NCBI GenBank assembly: GCA_903921965.1 | Contig: CAIXSE010000203.1 | Span: 1 to 6,875, forward strand | Source of the DNA: an uncultured Thermoleophilia bacterium | GTDB lineage: Bacteria; Actinomycetota; Thermoleophilia; UBA2241 | Reading direction: 5' to 3' | DNA length: 6,875 bases | Part shown: piece by piece, positions 1 to 6,145 of the stretch | Layout: each line of letters begins with the position of its first letter | How positions within the stretch are numbered: position 1 is the first letter of the stretch | Translations under genes and position numbers: made by a program | Notes under the pieces: generated by a model | Seen by the model: the letters and a program-made list of their open reading frames with translations, nothing else | What the model was told of the DNA's origin: nothing | The model's database searches: none

Positions 1-961
1 GCATGCGCTCCTGGCTCTCGCTGATCATGATCTCCCACGGCTCCATGTCGGCCTCGCGCAGCGGCACGCGGTCGGCGTGGATGTCGAGGCCCACGAAGCC
101 CTTGCTCGACATCTCCGAGCTGGAGCTCGTGAGCCCGGCCGCGCCGAGGTCCTGCATGCTGACCACGAGCTTGCGGTGGATGAGCTCGAGGCAGGCTTCG
201 ATGAGCTTCTTCTCGGTGAACGGGTCGCCGACCTGGACGCTGGGGCGCTTCTCCTCGAGCGTCTCGTCGAACTCCTGGCTGGCGAGCACGCTGGCGCCGC
301 CGATGCCGTCGCGACCGGTCTTGGAGCCGATGAGCACCACGTGGTTGCCGACGCCGCTGGCGATGGCGCGCACGATGCCGTCGGTGCGGATGAGGCCGGC
401 CGAGAAGGCGTTGACCAGGCAGTTGCCGGCGTAGCTGTCTTCGAAGTAGATCTCGCCGCCCACCGTGGGGATGCCCAGGCAGTTGCCGTAGTGCGCGATG
501 CCGCCGACGACGCCGTCGAGCAGGTAGCGCTGGCGCGGCTCGTCGAGCTCGCCGAAGCGCAGCGAGTCCATGCTCACGCACGGCCGCGCGCCCATCGTGA
601 AGATGTCGCGCACGATGCCGCCGACGCCGGTGGCCGCGCCCTGGAAGGGCTCGACGGCCGACGGGTGGTTGTGGCTCTCGACCTTCATGGCGACGGCCCA
701 GCCGTCGCCGACGTCGATGATGCCGGCGTTCTCGCCCGGGCCCTGCAGGATGCGCGGCCCCTCGGTCGGGAACCGCCCGAGCACCGGCCGCGAGTGCTTG
801 TAGCTGCAGTGCTCGCTCCACATGAGCGAGTAGATGGCGAGCTCGACGTACGTCGGCTCGCCCCCCTGGATCTGGCAGATGTGCCCGTACTCGTCCTCGG
901 TGAGGCCGAGCTTGATCGCGGCGGCGAGGTCGGCCGTGCGGCTCACGTACTCCGCGCTCAT
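1..961 (-). CDS. purL: Phosphoribosylformylglycinamidine synthase large subunit, small-type PurL (N-terminal 320 residues, cut by window edge)
   Basis: PurL catalyses the ATP-dependent conversion of FGAR to FGAM, step four of de novo purine synthesis, using ammonia delivered by PurQ with PurS as bridging subunit in the cytoplasm. My reading of the minus strand from ATG 961 gives an unbroken PurL N-terminus. [10 protein letters not shown] at residues 48-57 contains the family's active-site His (His51). [21 protein letters not shown] at about residues 95-115 is the ATP/metal-binding signature. VGGEIYF and QDLGAAGL follow further on. The start is fixed by GGAGGTGG four bases upstream, inside purQ, and by the ATGA overlap with the purQ stop, which implies translational coupling. 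Small-type PurL is usually about 720-760 residues, so a little over half lies off the left edge. No frameshift or missing motif was seen in the visible part. Confidence 0.97.
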   Translation of the reverse strand, partial: MSAEYVSRTADLAAAIKLGLTEDEYGHICQIQGGEPTYVELAIYSLMWSEHCSYKHSRPVLGRFPTEGPRILQGPGENAGIIDVGDGWAVAMKVESHNHPSAVEPFQGAATGVGGIVRDIFTMGARPCVSMDSLRFGELDEPRQRYLLDGVVGGIAHYGNCLGIPTVGGEIYFEDSYAGNCLVNAFSAGLIRTDGIVRAIASGVGNHVVLIGSKTGRDGIGGASVLASQEFDETLEEKRPSVQVGDPFTEKKLIEACLELIHRKLVVSMQDLGAAGLTSSSSEMSSKGFVGLDIHADRVPLREADMEPWEIMISESQERM

Positions 962-1686
962 TGGGCCACCTCCGCGCCGCGCAGCGAGTCGATCATGGAC
1001 TGGAAGAACACGCGCCCGTCGGCGCCGCCGGCCATCCACTCCTCCACCGAGTTCTCCGGGTGCGGCATCATGCCGAACACGTTGCGCGTCCCGTTGCAGA
1101 CGCCGGCGATGTCGTCGAGCGAGCCGTTCGGGTTGGCGCCCGGCGCCCTGTCACCCTGTGCGTTGACGTAGCGCACCACGATCTGGTCGTTCGCCTTCAG
1201 GCTCTCGAAGGTCCCGGGATCGACGGTGTAGTTGCCCTCGTTGTGCTTGACGACGATGCGCAGCACGTCGCCCTTCGCGCAGACGCTCGTGAACGGCGTG
1301 GCCGCCGTCTCCACCCGCAGGTTGACGTACCTGCAGACGAACTTCAGGCCCGTGTTCCTGATGAGGCCGCCGGGCAGGAGGCCGGCCTCGATGAGGATCT
1401 GGAACCCGTTGCAGATGCCCATCACCAGGCCGCCGCCGGCGGCGAAGGACGTGATGGACTCCATGATGGGGCTGAACCTGGCGATGGCGCCGCAGCGCAG
1501 GTAGTCGCCGTAGCTGAACCCGCCGGGGATGACGATGCCGTCGACGCCCTTGAGGTCGGTGTCCTTGTGCCAGAGGTACTCGGCGGTGACGCCGGGGAAG
1601 GTCTCGAGGCCGTGGTGCGTGTCGCCGTCGGTGTTGATGCCGGGGAAGACGACGACGCCCAGGCGCACGGGGGAGAGGGAGCTCAT
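958..1686 (-). CDS. purQ: Phosphoribosylformylglycinamidine synthase glutaminase subunit PurQ
   Basis: PurQ is the class I glutamine amidotransferase subunit of FGAM synthase. It hydrolyses glutamine and passes ammonia to PurL. The 242-residue product shows the fold's landmarks in order: VVVFPGIN near the N-terminus, [13 protein letters not shown] at 55-67, the nucleophile in GICNGFQ (Cys92), NPNGS at 185-189, and PHPE with the catalytic His209 and Glu211. Length is slightly above the usual 220-235, because of about eight extra N-terminal residues. The usual FPGSNCD segment reads FPGINTD here. ATG 1686 is supported by a GGGGTGAGG SD (1692-1700) that spans the purS stop codon, with 7 bp between the genes. 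The 3' end overlaps purL by ATGA. The order purS-purQ-purL and the coupling indicate one transcript with matched subunit output. Confidence 0.97.
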   Translation of the reverse strand: MSSLSPVRLGVVVFPGINTDGDTHHGLETFPGVTAEYLWHKDTDLKGVDGIVIPGGFSYGDYLRCGAIARFSPIMESITSFAAGGGLVMGICNGFQILIEAGLLPGGLIRNTGLKFVCRYVNLRVETAATPFTSVCAKGDVLRIVVKHNEGNYTVDPGTFESLKANDQIVVRYVNAQGDRAPGANPNGSLDDIAGVCNGTRNVFGMMPHPENSVEEWMAGGADGRVFFQSMIDSLRGAEVAQ

Positions 1687-1693
1687 GCCGGCC

Positions 1694-1942
1694 TCACCCC
1701 TCGGTGATCTCGAAGGTGTAGTCCTCGATGATGGGGTTGGCGAGGAGCTTGCGGCACATGTCGTCGACCTGGGCGCGGGCGGCGTCTGCGGACCCCGCGC
1801 CCTCGATGCTCAGGTCGATGATCTTGCCGACCCGCACGCCGCTCACGCCCTCGAAGCCGAGGTTGGGGAGCGAGCGCTCCACAGCAGCCCCCTGGGGGTC
1901 GAGGATGCCCTGCTTGGGCGTGACGTAGACGCGGACGTTCAT
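1694..1942 (-). CDS. purS: FGAM synthase subunit PurS
   Basis: PurS is the small dimeric subunit that bridges PurQ and PurL in the small-type FGAM synthase complex and is needed for ammonia transfer. The 82-residue product matches the family along its length: VRVYVTPKQGILDPQG at the N-terminus (residues 3-18), then a region rich in Val, Gly and Asp, and CRKLLANPIIEDY (about 63-75) near the C-terminus. ATG 1942 is chosen because MNVRVYVT is the typical start and an AGGTGAG SD lies four bases upstream. A GTG at 1951 in the same frame would add three residues (MSL), but it sits inside that SD. It is the first gene of the visible purSQL operon. The SD is one arm of a perfect 10-bp inverted repeat in the leader, described separately. 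Confidence 0.95.
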   Translation of the reverse strand: MNVRVYVTPKQGILDPQGAAVERSLPNLGFEGVSGVRVGKIIDLSIEGAGSADAARAQVDDMCRKLLANPIIEDYTFEITEG

Positions 1943-1945
1943 CAA

Positions 1946-2002
1946 GCTCACCTGCCCGTGAGACGAAGTGCGGGGACGCCGCTGAGTCTACAGCAGGTGA
2001 GC
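1946..2002 (-). promoter_or_regulatory. purS leader inverted repeat that can mask the purS SD
   Basis: GCTCACCTGC (1946-1955) and GCAGGTGAGC (1993-2002) are perfect 10-bp inverted repeats, 37 bases apart. On the minus-strand transcript the downstream arm reads GCAGGUGAGC and contains the whole purS SD. If RNA starts upstream of 2002, the distal arm would act as an anti-SD. A second, shorter pairing uses the same SD bases: CTCAC opposite 1958-1962 with GTGAG opposite 1947-1951, around a six-base loop. The two pairings are mutually exclusive. The arms are seen directly; a regulatory role is inferred. If transcription starts below 1985, the repeat could instead be a DNA operator. Confidence 0.45.
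1985..1990 (-). promoter_or_regulatory. Possible purSQL -10 element (TAGACT)
   Basis: On the minus strand TAGACT matches four of six bases of the sigma-70 -10 consensus. It would place a start near 1978 and leave a leader of about 35 bases before purS. No good -35 hexamer is visible at 16-18 bp, so the call is weak. The distal arm of the leader inverted repeat falls in the would-be spacer of this promoter. Confidence 0.25.
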
Positions 2003-2023
2003 GGCGGGCCGTTAGGCGCGAGA

Positions 2024-2057
2024 CGGGCACGGGAGGCGCCGCCGCCGCCCGTGCCCG
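2024..2057 (-). terminator. GC-rich hairpin downstream of the AhpD-like gene
   Basis: CGGGCACGGG (2024-2033) and CCCGTGCCCG (2048-2057) form a perfect 10-bp stem around a 14-base GC-rich loop. On the minus strand the hairpin begins about 30 bases after the AhpD-like stop codon and precedes the purS leader, which is where a terminator would separate the two units. There is no convincing U-tract after it, so it would be a non-canonical terminator or an mRNA 3'-end stabiliser. Confidence 0.5.
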
Positions 2058-2087
2058 CCGCCGCTCTCGTGGTGCTCCGCGCCCGGA

Positions 2088-2498
2088 TCAGGCGGCTTCG
2101 CAGGATCCCTGCGGCTCCTGCTGCCGGCTGAGGAACTCGCCGATCTCGTCGGTGTGGCGCTTGAACTCGTCGAGGTCTGCGCCGAGGCCGTGCAGGTAGG
2201 CGCTGTAGCGCGCCGTGTCGGCGGCGACGCGGACCGCCTCCTCGACCTGCGCGTCGCTGGTCCCCATCATCTTCGCGGCGGAGCCGTGGAAGTAGATGCA
2301 GTAGGGGCAGTGGATGGCGGCCGCCACCGCGACGCCGATGAGCTGCTTCTCGCGGGCGCTCAACGCGGTGTCGCCGAGCTGGAACGTCTTGAAGTCGCTC
2401 CAGGCGGCCTCCAGCGCGTAGTCGGGCATGGCGGCGAAGAAGCCGGGCACCTGGCCCAGCTTGGCGACGATGTCCCTCTCGATGTCCTGCCTGCTCAT
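2088..2498 (-). CDS. AhpD-like carboxymuconolactone-decarboxylase-family protein with CxxC motif
   Basis: This 136-residue all-helical protein belongs to the CMD/AhpD superfamily. Characterised AhpD members use a CxxC pair to relay electrons or reduce peroxides; other members are decarboxylases. The AhpD-type signature is visible: REKQLIGVAVAAAIHCPYC, with Glu50, Cys64, Cys67 and His71. The His found between the two cysteines of mycobacterial AhpD is replaced here (CPYC). The start ATG 2498 is supported by a GAGGAGG SD with optimal spacing. It is divergent from the glutaredoxin-AhpF fusion, with 245 bp between the start codons, which suggests a peroxide or thiol-redox role rather than aromatic catabolism. 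That link is inferred from position and the CxxC. The family assignment is firm, but substrate and partner are not known. Confidence 0.85.
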   Translation of the reverse strand: MSRQDIERDIVAKLGQVPGFFAAMPDYALEAAWSDFKTFQLGDTALSAREKQLIGVAVAAAIHCPYCIYFHGSAAKMMGTSDAQVEEAVRVAADTARYSAYLHGLGADLDEFKRHTDEIGEFLSRQQEPQGSCEAA

Positions 2499-2527
2499 GG
2501 TGGTCCTCCTCGCCCGTGCGGGCGGTC

Positions 2528-2568
2528 AGTATCGTTGGTCACGACAGTCGTAACTCTGAAGTGATACC
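2528..2568. promoter_or_regulatory. Possible shared divergent promoter and operator dyad
   Basis: A dyad at 2538-2554 has core ACGAC-A-GTCGT (2541-2551) and flanks GTC/AAC with one mismatch. It lies almost midway between two back-to-back -10-like hexamers: GATACT on the minus strand (2528-2533) and GATACC on the plus strand (2563-2568). Together they form GTATC...GATAC symmetry. The minus-strand start would lie about 20-25 bases before the AhpD-like ATG. The plus-strand start would leave a leader of about 170 bases before the fusion gene. No good -35 hexamers are seen, as expected for activator-dependent promoters, but this also weakens the call. I see no clear element in the GC-rich remainder up to 2732. 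Confidence 0.35.
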
Positions 2569-2743
2569 CGGCCGGAAGGTGGGGACGTAACCGTTTGCCG
2601 TCGGCCCGGCGCCGGTGGGGCCGTGGCCACGCCGCCGGCGGAGCGGCCGGCGCGCTCACGGCGGCGACGGTGTGTGCGCTGCGTTTGCCGGCGGGAATAC
2701 GGCACCACAGAGAACGCGTACCCCCAGACCACGGAGGAGAAGG

Positions 2744-3931
2744 ATGGCGCGAGTACTCATGTACTCGATGGAGTGGTGCCCGTACTGCGCCAAGGCGAAG
2801 GCGCTCATGGGCGCCAAGGGCATCGAGTACGACGAGGTCGACGTGACCCACGACGACGCCAAGGCGATGGAGATGATCGAACGCACCGGCCAGCGCGGCG
2901 TGCCGCAGTTCTTCATCGACGGGCAGTGGATCGGCGGCTACGACAGCCTCGCGTACATGAACGCGACCGGGGCGCTCGACCAGCTCTTCGGCATCGAGCC
3001 CAAGGTCGACCTGCAACGCGTGTGGGACGTGGCCGTGGTCGGCGGCGGTCCGGCCGGCCTCTCGGCCGCGCTGTACGCCGCCCGCAAGAACCTCTCCACG
3101 ATCCTGGTCACCCTGGACCTCGGCGGCCAGGTCGGCATCACGCACCTGGTCACCAACTACCCCGGGCTGCCGGTGATCGAGGGTCCCGAGCTGGTGCGCC
3201 TCATGTTCGAGCAGGCGTACATGTACGGGCTGGAGCGGATGATCGGCGAGCGCGTCACCGGCGTGCGCGTGGAGGGCAGGGCCAAGGTCCTCGAGCTGCA
3301 GTCGGGCAAGGAGGTCAAGGCGCGGTCCGTGATCGTCGCCAGCGGCGCCCAGAAGCGCAAGCTCGACATCCCCGGCGAGGACGAGTTCGCCGGGCGGGGC
3401 GTGGTGTACTGCTCCACCTGCGACGGCCCCTTCTACCGCGACAAGACCATCGCCATCGTCGGCGGCGGCAACTCGGCGATGGAGGCCGCCATCGAGATGA
3501 GCGGCATCGCGAAGAAGGTCTTCGTGGTCAGCCGCGGCGAGTGGTCGGGCGACGACGTGCTGGTCGACAAGGCCTCGAGCGCGCCGGGCGTCAAGAAGCT
3601 CGTCGGCTACGAGCCGCTCGAGATCGGCGGCGGCGAGGTCGTGGAGAAGCTCCGCCTGCGCAACCTGAAGAAGGGCACCGAGCGCACGCTCAGCGTGGAC
3701 GGGGTGTTCATCGAGGTCGGCCTCTCGCCGAACTCCGACCCGTTGCTCGACCTGGCTACCACCAACCAGCGCGGGGAGATCGTGGTGGACGCCATGGGCG
3801 ACACCGGCGTGCGCGGCGTGTTCGCGGCCGGCGACGTCACCGCGACCAAGGACAAGCAGATCGTGATCGCCGCCGGCGAGGGCGCCAAGGCGGCCCTGGC
3901 GGCGTTCGACTACCTCATCACGCAGCGCTGA
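2744..3931 (+). CDS. Glutaredoxin-AhpF/thioredoxin-reductase fusion flavoprotein
   Basis: The 395-residue protein joins two redox modules. Residues 1-85 are a glutaredoxin/NrdH-type domain with dithiol site WCPYC (Cys12, Cys15), cis-Pro in GVPQFFIDG (Pro54) and GGYDSL. Residues 93-395 are a low-Mr thioredoxin-reductase-type flavoprotein: FAD site VVGGGPAG (98-105), catalytic CSTCDG (Cys223, Cys226), nicotinamide-nucleotide fold IVGGGNSAMEAA (238-249), and GVFAAGDV plus KQIVIAAGEGAKAALAAFDYLI at the C-terminus. That last stretch and the DDVLVDK region resemble AhpF more than TrxB. AhpF normally carries a double thioredoxin-fold N-terminal domain; here a single glutaredoxin takes its place. The likely electron path is NAD(P)H to FAD to Cys223/226 to Cys12/15 to a peroxidase or other disulfide. 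The NADPH-type HRR motif is not conserved (SRG at 263-265). A GGAGGAGAAGG SD fixes ATG 2744. The partner is inferred. Confidence 0.92.
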   Translation: MARVLMYSMEWCPYCAKAKALMGAKGIEYDEVDVTHDDAKAMEMIERTGQRGVPQFFIDGQWIGGYDSLAYMNATGALDQLFGIEPKVDLQRVWDVAVVGGGPAGLSAALYAARKNLSTILVTLDLGGQVGITHLVTNYPGLPVIEGPELVRLMFEQAYMYGLERMIGERVTGVRVEGRAKVLELQSGKEVKARSVIVASGAQKRKLDIPGEDEFAGRGVVYCSTCDGPFYRDKTIAIVGGGNSAMEAAIEMSGIAKKVFVVSRGEWSGDDVLVDKASSAPGVKKLVGYEPLEIGGGEVVEKLRLRNLKKGTERTLSVDGVFIEVGLSPNSDPLLDLATTNQRGEIVVDAMGDTGVRGVFAAGDVTATKDKQIVIAAGEGAKAALAAFDYLITQR

Positions 3932-3979
3932 CGCGCGGGGCCGGGCCGGCCGGGCCCGGCCGGCCCGGCCCCGCGCGTC
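3930..3979. terminator. 50-bp perfect palindrome between convergent genes (likely bidirectional terminator)
   Basis: Both halves, 3930-3954 and 3955-3979, are exact reverse complements with no central spacer. The palindrome starts inside the fusion gene's TGA and ends two bases before the S9 peptidase stop codon (3982-3984 on the minus strand), so it fills the whole gap. It is almost pure G/C, with nested GGCCGG/CCGGCC units. Either transcript would fold into a stem of more than 20 pairs. There is no U-tract on either side. Position strongly suggests a shared terminator or 3'-end stabiliser. Confidence 0.75.
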
Positions 3980-3981
3980 CT

Positions 3982-5778
3982 TCAGCCGGCCCCGCCCGTG
4001 TGCCGCACGATGAACTCCACCGTGCGGCGGTCGTAGTCGAGACGGTGCTCCAGGCCGCTGATCTCGTGGCCCTCGTCCTCGTAGACGACGGCCTCGCACT
4101 CGACGCCGCGGGTGCGGAGCCGCTCCTGCACCTCGCCGATCTGCTTGGGCGGGCAGCGCGGGTCGAGGCGCCCGCCCAGCATCAGCAGCGGCGCCTCGAC
4201 CCGCTCCAGGTGGTTGATGGGCGAGTAGTACTCGAGCTTGGCGCGGTCCCTGACGATGTCGCCGGTGTTCTCGCGGTCCCACCAGCGCAGGTCGCTGCGG
4301 ATGTCCTCGTCGGTCTGCGCCTCGATGAAGTCGAAGAAGGGCACGCCGGCGACGCCGCAGGCCCACAGCTCGGGGAACTGCGTGAGCATCGCCATCGTCA
4401 TGAAGCCGCCCCAGCTGCGTCCGGTGACGGCGATGCGGGCCGGGTCGCAGCCGTGCTCCACCAGGAAGCGGTGGGCGCCGGCGACGTCGAGCGCCTCGCC
4501 CTGGCCCATCAGGAAGCGGTTGGCCAGCTGCCAGCGGCGGCCGTACCCGTCGCTGCCCCGGTAGTTCGGGTGCACGACGGTCAGGCCGGCCGCCAGGAAC
4601 GCCTGCCGCAGCGGGTCCCACTCGTTGGCGTGGTGCCAGGTGGGACCGCCGTGGACGATGACGACGGCGGCGCCGGTGGGCTCGCCGGGCTCGGCGAGCA
4701 GCGCCGGCACCTCGGCGAGGTGGTCGAGGCTCGTGTAGTGCACGGGCCGGGCCGAGACGAAGCGCCGCTCGTCCAGGTCCGCCGGCAGGGCCTCGACGAG
4801 GCGCACCGGCGGCCCCTCGAGCGGCACGCGGTACAGCTCCGGCGGGCGCCGCGGGCCGCTCAGCACCACGAGCAGCGACGAGCCGTCTGAGGAGAAGGCC
4901 GGCTGGTAGTGGTTGCCCGGCCCTACGGAGAGGTCGCGCAGCTCGTCGGTCTTGAGGTCGAGCAGGACGAGGCCCGTCTCGCCGTCGCGCTCCTGGAGGA
5001 AGGCGAGGCTGCCGCCGTCGGGCGACCAGACGGGGTGGTGGGCGTCGCTCGCGCCCTCCCACGCCCACGTGACCTCGCGCGTCGTCAGGTGGAACACGCC
5101 GATGGCGGGGTGGTCGAAGGGCCCGCCGGCGAACGCCAGCCGGTGGCCGTCCGGCGCCCAGCACGGGTGGGCGGCGTGGAAGCTGTCGTCGCCGCCCACG
5201 AGGAGGCGCTCGCCGCCGTCCGCGGCGAAGACGTGGACGGCCGTGTCCTGCCCGCGCGTGCCGGCGGCGACCGCCACGCGCGCGCCGTCGGGCGACCAGC
5301 GCGGCGAGCTCTCGGTGTACGGGAAGTCGGCGAGGTGCCGCAGGCCGGCGCCGCCGGCGCTGACCTCGGCGGGCATGAGCGCCACGGAGTACCCGTCGCC
5401 GTGTGACGCCGTCATCGCCAGGGTGGCGCCGTCGGGCGAGAGGTCGAAATCGGGGAGCGGCGCGAAGTCCGGCGTGTCCGGCAGCAGGTCCTCGAGCTCG
5501 CCCGTGCCGGGGTCGTACCTGTAGAAGTCGTAGCACTCAGAGCCGCGGTCGTCGCGCGCGAAGTACAGCCGGCCGTCCGCCGCGAAGAGCGGGCACAGGC
5601 AGGCGTCGTCGAGGTCCCCTACACGCCGCGGAGCGCTGCCGTCGGGCGCCGTGATGAAGATCTGCCAGTCGCCGTCGCGGTAGAGCTGCACGGCCAGGGA
5701 GCCGCCGCGGCCGACCGAGAACGGGCGGAAGTCGGTGCCCACGCCGGGGACGGTCGCGAGACGCTCGATCAGGCTCAT
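3982..5778 (-). CDS. S9-family serine peptidase (prolyl oligopeptidase / acylaminoacyl-peptidase type)
   Basis: This 598-residue enzyme has an N-terminal beta-propeller and a C-terminal alpha/beta-hydrolase domain, as in S9 oligopeptidases that cut short peptides inside the cell. Propeller blades show PD40-type repeats: LSPDG (about 113-117), WSPDG (161-165), WAPDG (207-211), WSPDG (251-255) and SSDG (296-299). The catalytic half has HGGP (376-379), NYRGSDGYG near 405-413, GRSWGG with nucleophile Ser455, GGRLDPRCP with Asp539, and EGHE with His571, so the triad is complete. Length is normal for the family. No signal peptide is visible, so it is probably cytosolic. ATG 5778 follows an AAAGGAG SD with good spacing; an in-frame GTG at 5784 is too close to that SD. 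It converges on the fusion gene and no operon partner is visible. Exact specificity cannot be told from the sequence. Confidence 0.93.
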   Translation of the reverse strand: MSLIERLATVPGVGTDFRPFSVGRGGSLAVQLYRDGDWQIFITAPDGSAPRRVGDLDDACLCPLFAADGRLYFARDDRGSECYDFYRYDPGTGELEDLLPDTPDFAPLPDFDLSPDGATLAMTASHGDGYSVALMPAEVSAGGAGLRHLADFPYTESSPRWSPDGARVAVAAGTRGQDTAVHVFAADGGERLLVGGDDSFHAAHPCWAPDGHRLAFAGGPFDHPAIGVFHLTTREVTWAWEGASDAHHPVWSPDGGSLAFLQERDGETGLVLLDLKTDELRDLSVGPGNHYQPAFSSDGSSLLVVLSGPRRPPELYRVPLEGPPVRLVEALPADLDERRFVSARPVHYTSLDHLAEVPALLAEPGEPTGAAVVIVHGGPTWHHANEWDPLRQAFLAAGLTVVHPNYRGSDGYGRRWQLANRFLMGQGEALDVAGAHRFLVEHGCDPARIAVTGRSWGGFMTMAMLTQFPELWACGVAGVPFFDFIEAQTDEDIRSDLRWWDRENTGDIVRDRAKLEYYSPINHLERVEAPLLMLGGRLDPRCPPKQIGEVQERLRTRGVECEAVVYEDEGHEISGLEHRLDYDRRTVEFIVRHTGGAG

Positions 5779-5901
5779 CGGCACTCCTTTGTCCTTGGGT
5801 GACTCGCGCCCGGCGCCAGCCGGCGCCGGCGCCCGTCGCTTGCCGGTCTCGCCGCCGGCGGCTCCGGGGGCGGCAACGTCGACCCGGGGGGCAGCCTGCT
5901 C

Positions 5902-5917
5902 TCAACCCGTGGGCTGA
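5902..5917. promoter_or_regulatory. Dyad 1, TCAACCC-GT-GGGCTGA (possible operator)
   Basis: This 16-bp dyad has 7-bp arms with one mismatch. It is nearly the same as the dyad at 5957-5972, 55 bp away. It lies about 125 bp upstream of the peptidase start. Size and symmetry suit a dimeric transcription factor site; no factor is identified. Confidence 0.35.
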
Positions 5918-5956
5918 TGCGCCGGCCCGTCGGCTGTGCTGTGGCCGCCTCCGGAA

Positions 5957-5972
5957 TCGACCCTGGGGTTGA
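5957..5972. promoter_or_regulatory. Dyad 2, TCGACCC-TG-GGGTTGA (possible operator)
   Basis: This is the partner of the dyad at 5902-5917, with combined consensus TCRACCC-N2-GGGYTGA. Flanking A/T at 5956 and 5973 extends the symmetry to 8-bp arms with one mismatch. A further half-site, TCGACCC, is at 5879-5885. Function is inferred only from repetition and position upstream of the peptidase. Confidence 0.35.
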
Positions 5973-6145
5973 TGCCACGGTGTCCTGCGGGCGCTATCGT
6001 GCGGGTGCCACGATCACCGTCGGGCGCCGGCAGGCCCGGGAGCGGACGGACCGTCAGGGCGAGGTCCCGTCCACCCGATGTCGGTCACGGAGGTCGTCCG
6101 ATGCGCCCGTGTCGTGCCGCCTGTGATGCGCGCCGGCGACGTGTG

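Larger units (their letters stand above)
5779..6145. other. 367-bp intergenic region upstream of the S9 peptidase
   Basis: I see no credible gene here. The open frames lack an SD, have Arg/Pro-rich translations and overlap one another. The stretch holds GC-rich palindromes close to the peptidase start: three GGCGCC hexamers at 5812, 5822 and 5828, a 12-bp palindrome at 5819-5830, and another at 5851-5862. It also holds two related dyads (separate entries), a 6-bp hairpin ATCGTG-N7-CACGAT at 5996-6014, and GACGG-A-CCGTC at 6045-6055. No clear sigma-70 promoter for the peptidase was found. The part nearest 6145 would be the 3' region of the SRPBCC-like gene, but no clear terminator is visible. 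Confidence 0.6.

Noticed and set aside
77..1171. Long plus-strand open frame opposite purL and purQ
   Set aside because: Its translation is rich in Ala, Asp, Val and Arg with no family motif, and it lies antisense to clear purL and purQ. It is a GC-bias shadow.
1952..2023. Purine riboswitch or PurBox ahead of purS
   Set aside because: The leader is too short for a purine or PRPP riboswitch aptamer and lacks the conserved core. A single CGAA is not enough for a PurR box pair.
2615..2743. In-frame upstream extension of the fusion gene
   Set aside because: The extra 43 residues are Arg/Pro-rich and lack homology-like features, while ATG 2744 has a very strong SD and begins the glutaredoxin strand directly.
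2623..4890. 755-residue plus-strand open frame
   Set aside because: It is out of frame with the fusion gene and antisense to the S9 gene, with Arg/Gly-rich composition and no recognisable motif.
2495..5536. 1013-residue minus-strand open frame spanning the fusion gene and part of the S9 gene
   Set aside because: It runs antisense to the fusion gene and in the wrong frame through the S9 gene. The product is low-complexity Arg/Ala/Pro/Gly. High GC makes stops rare.
5996..6014. ATCGTG-N7-CACGAT hairpin as a terminator or operator
   Set aside because: The stem is only 6 bp, there is no T-tract, and no second copy was found. It is noted only as part of the intergenic description.
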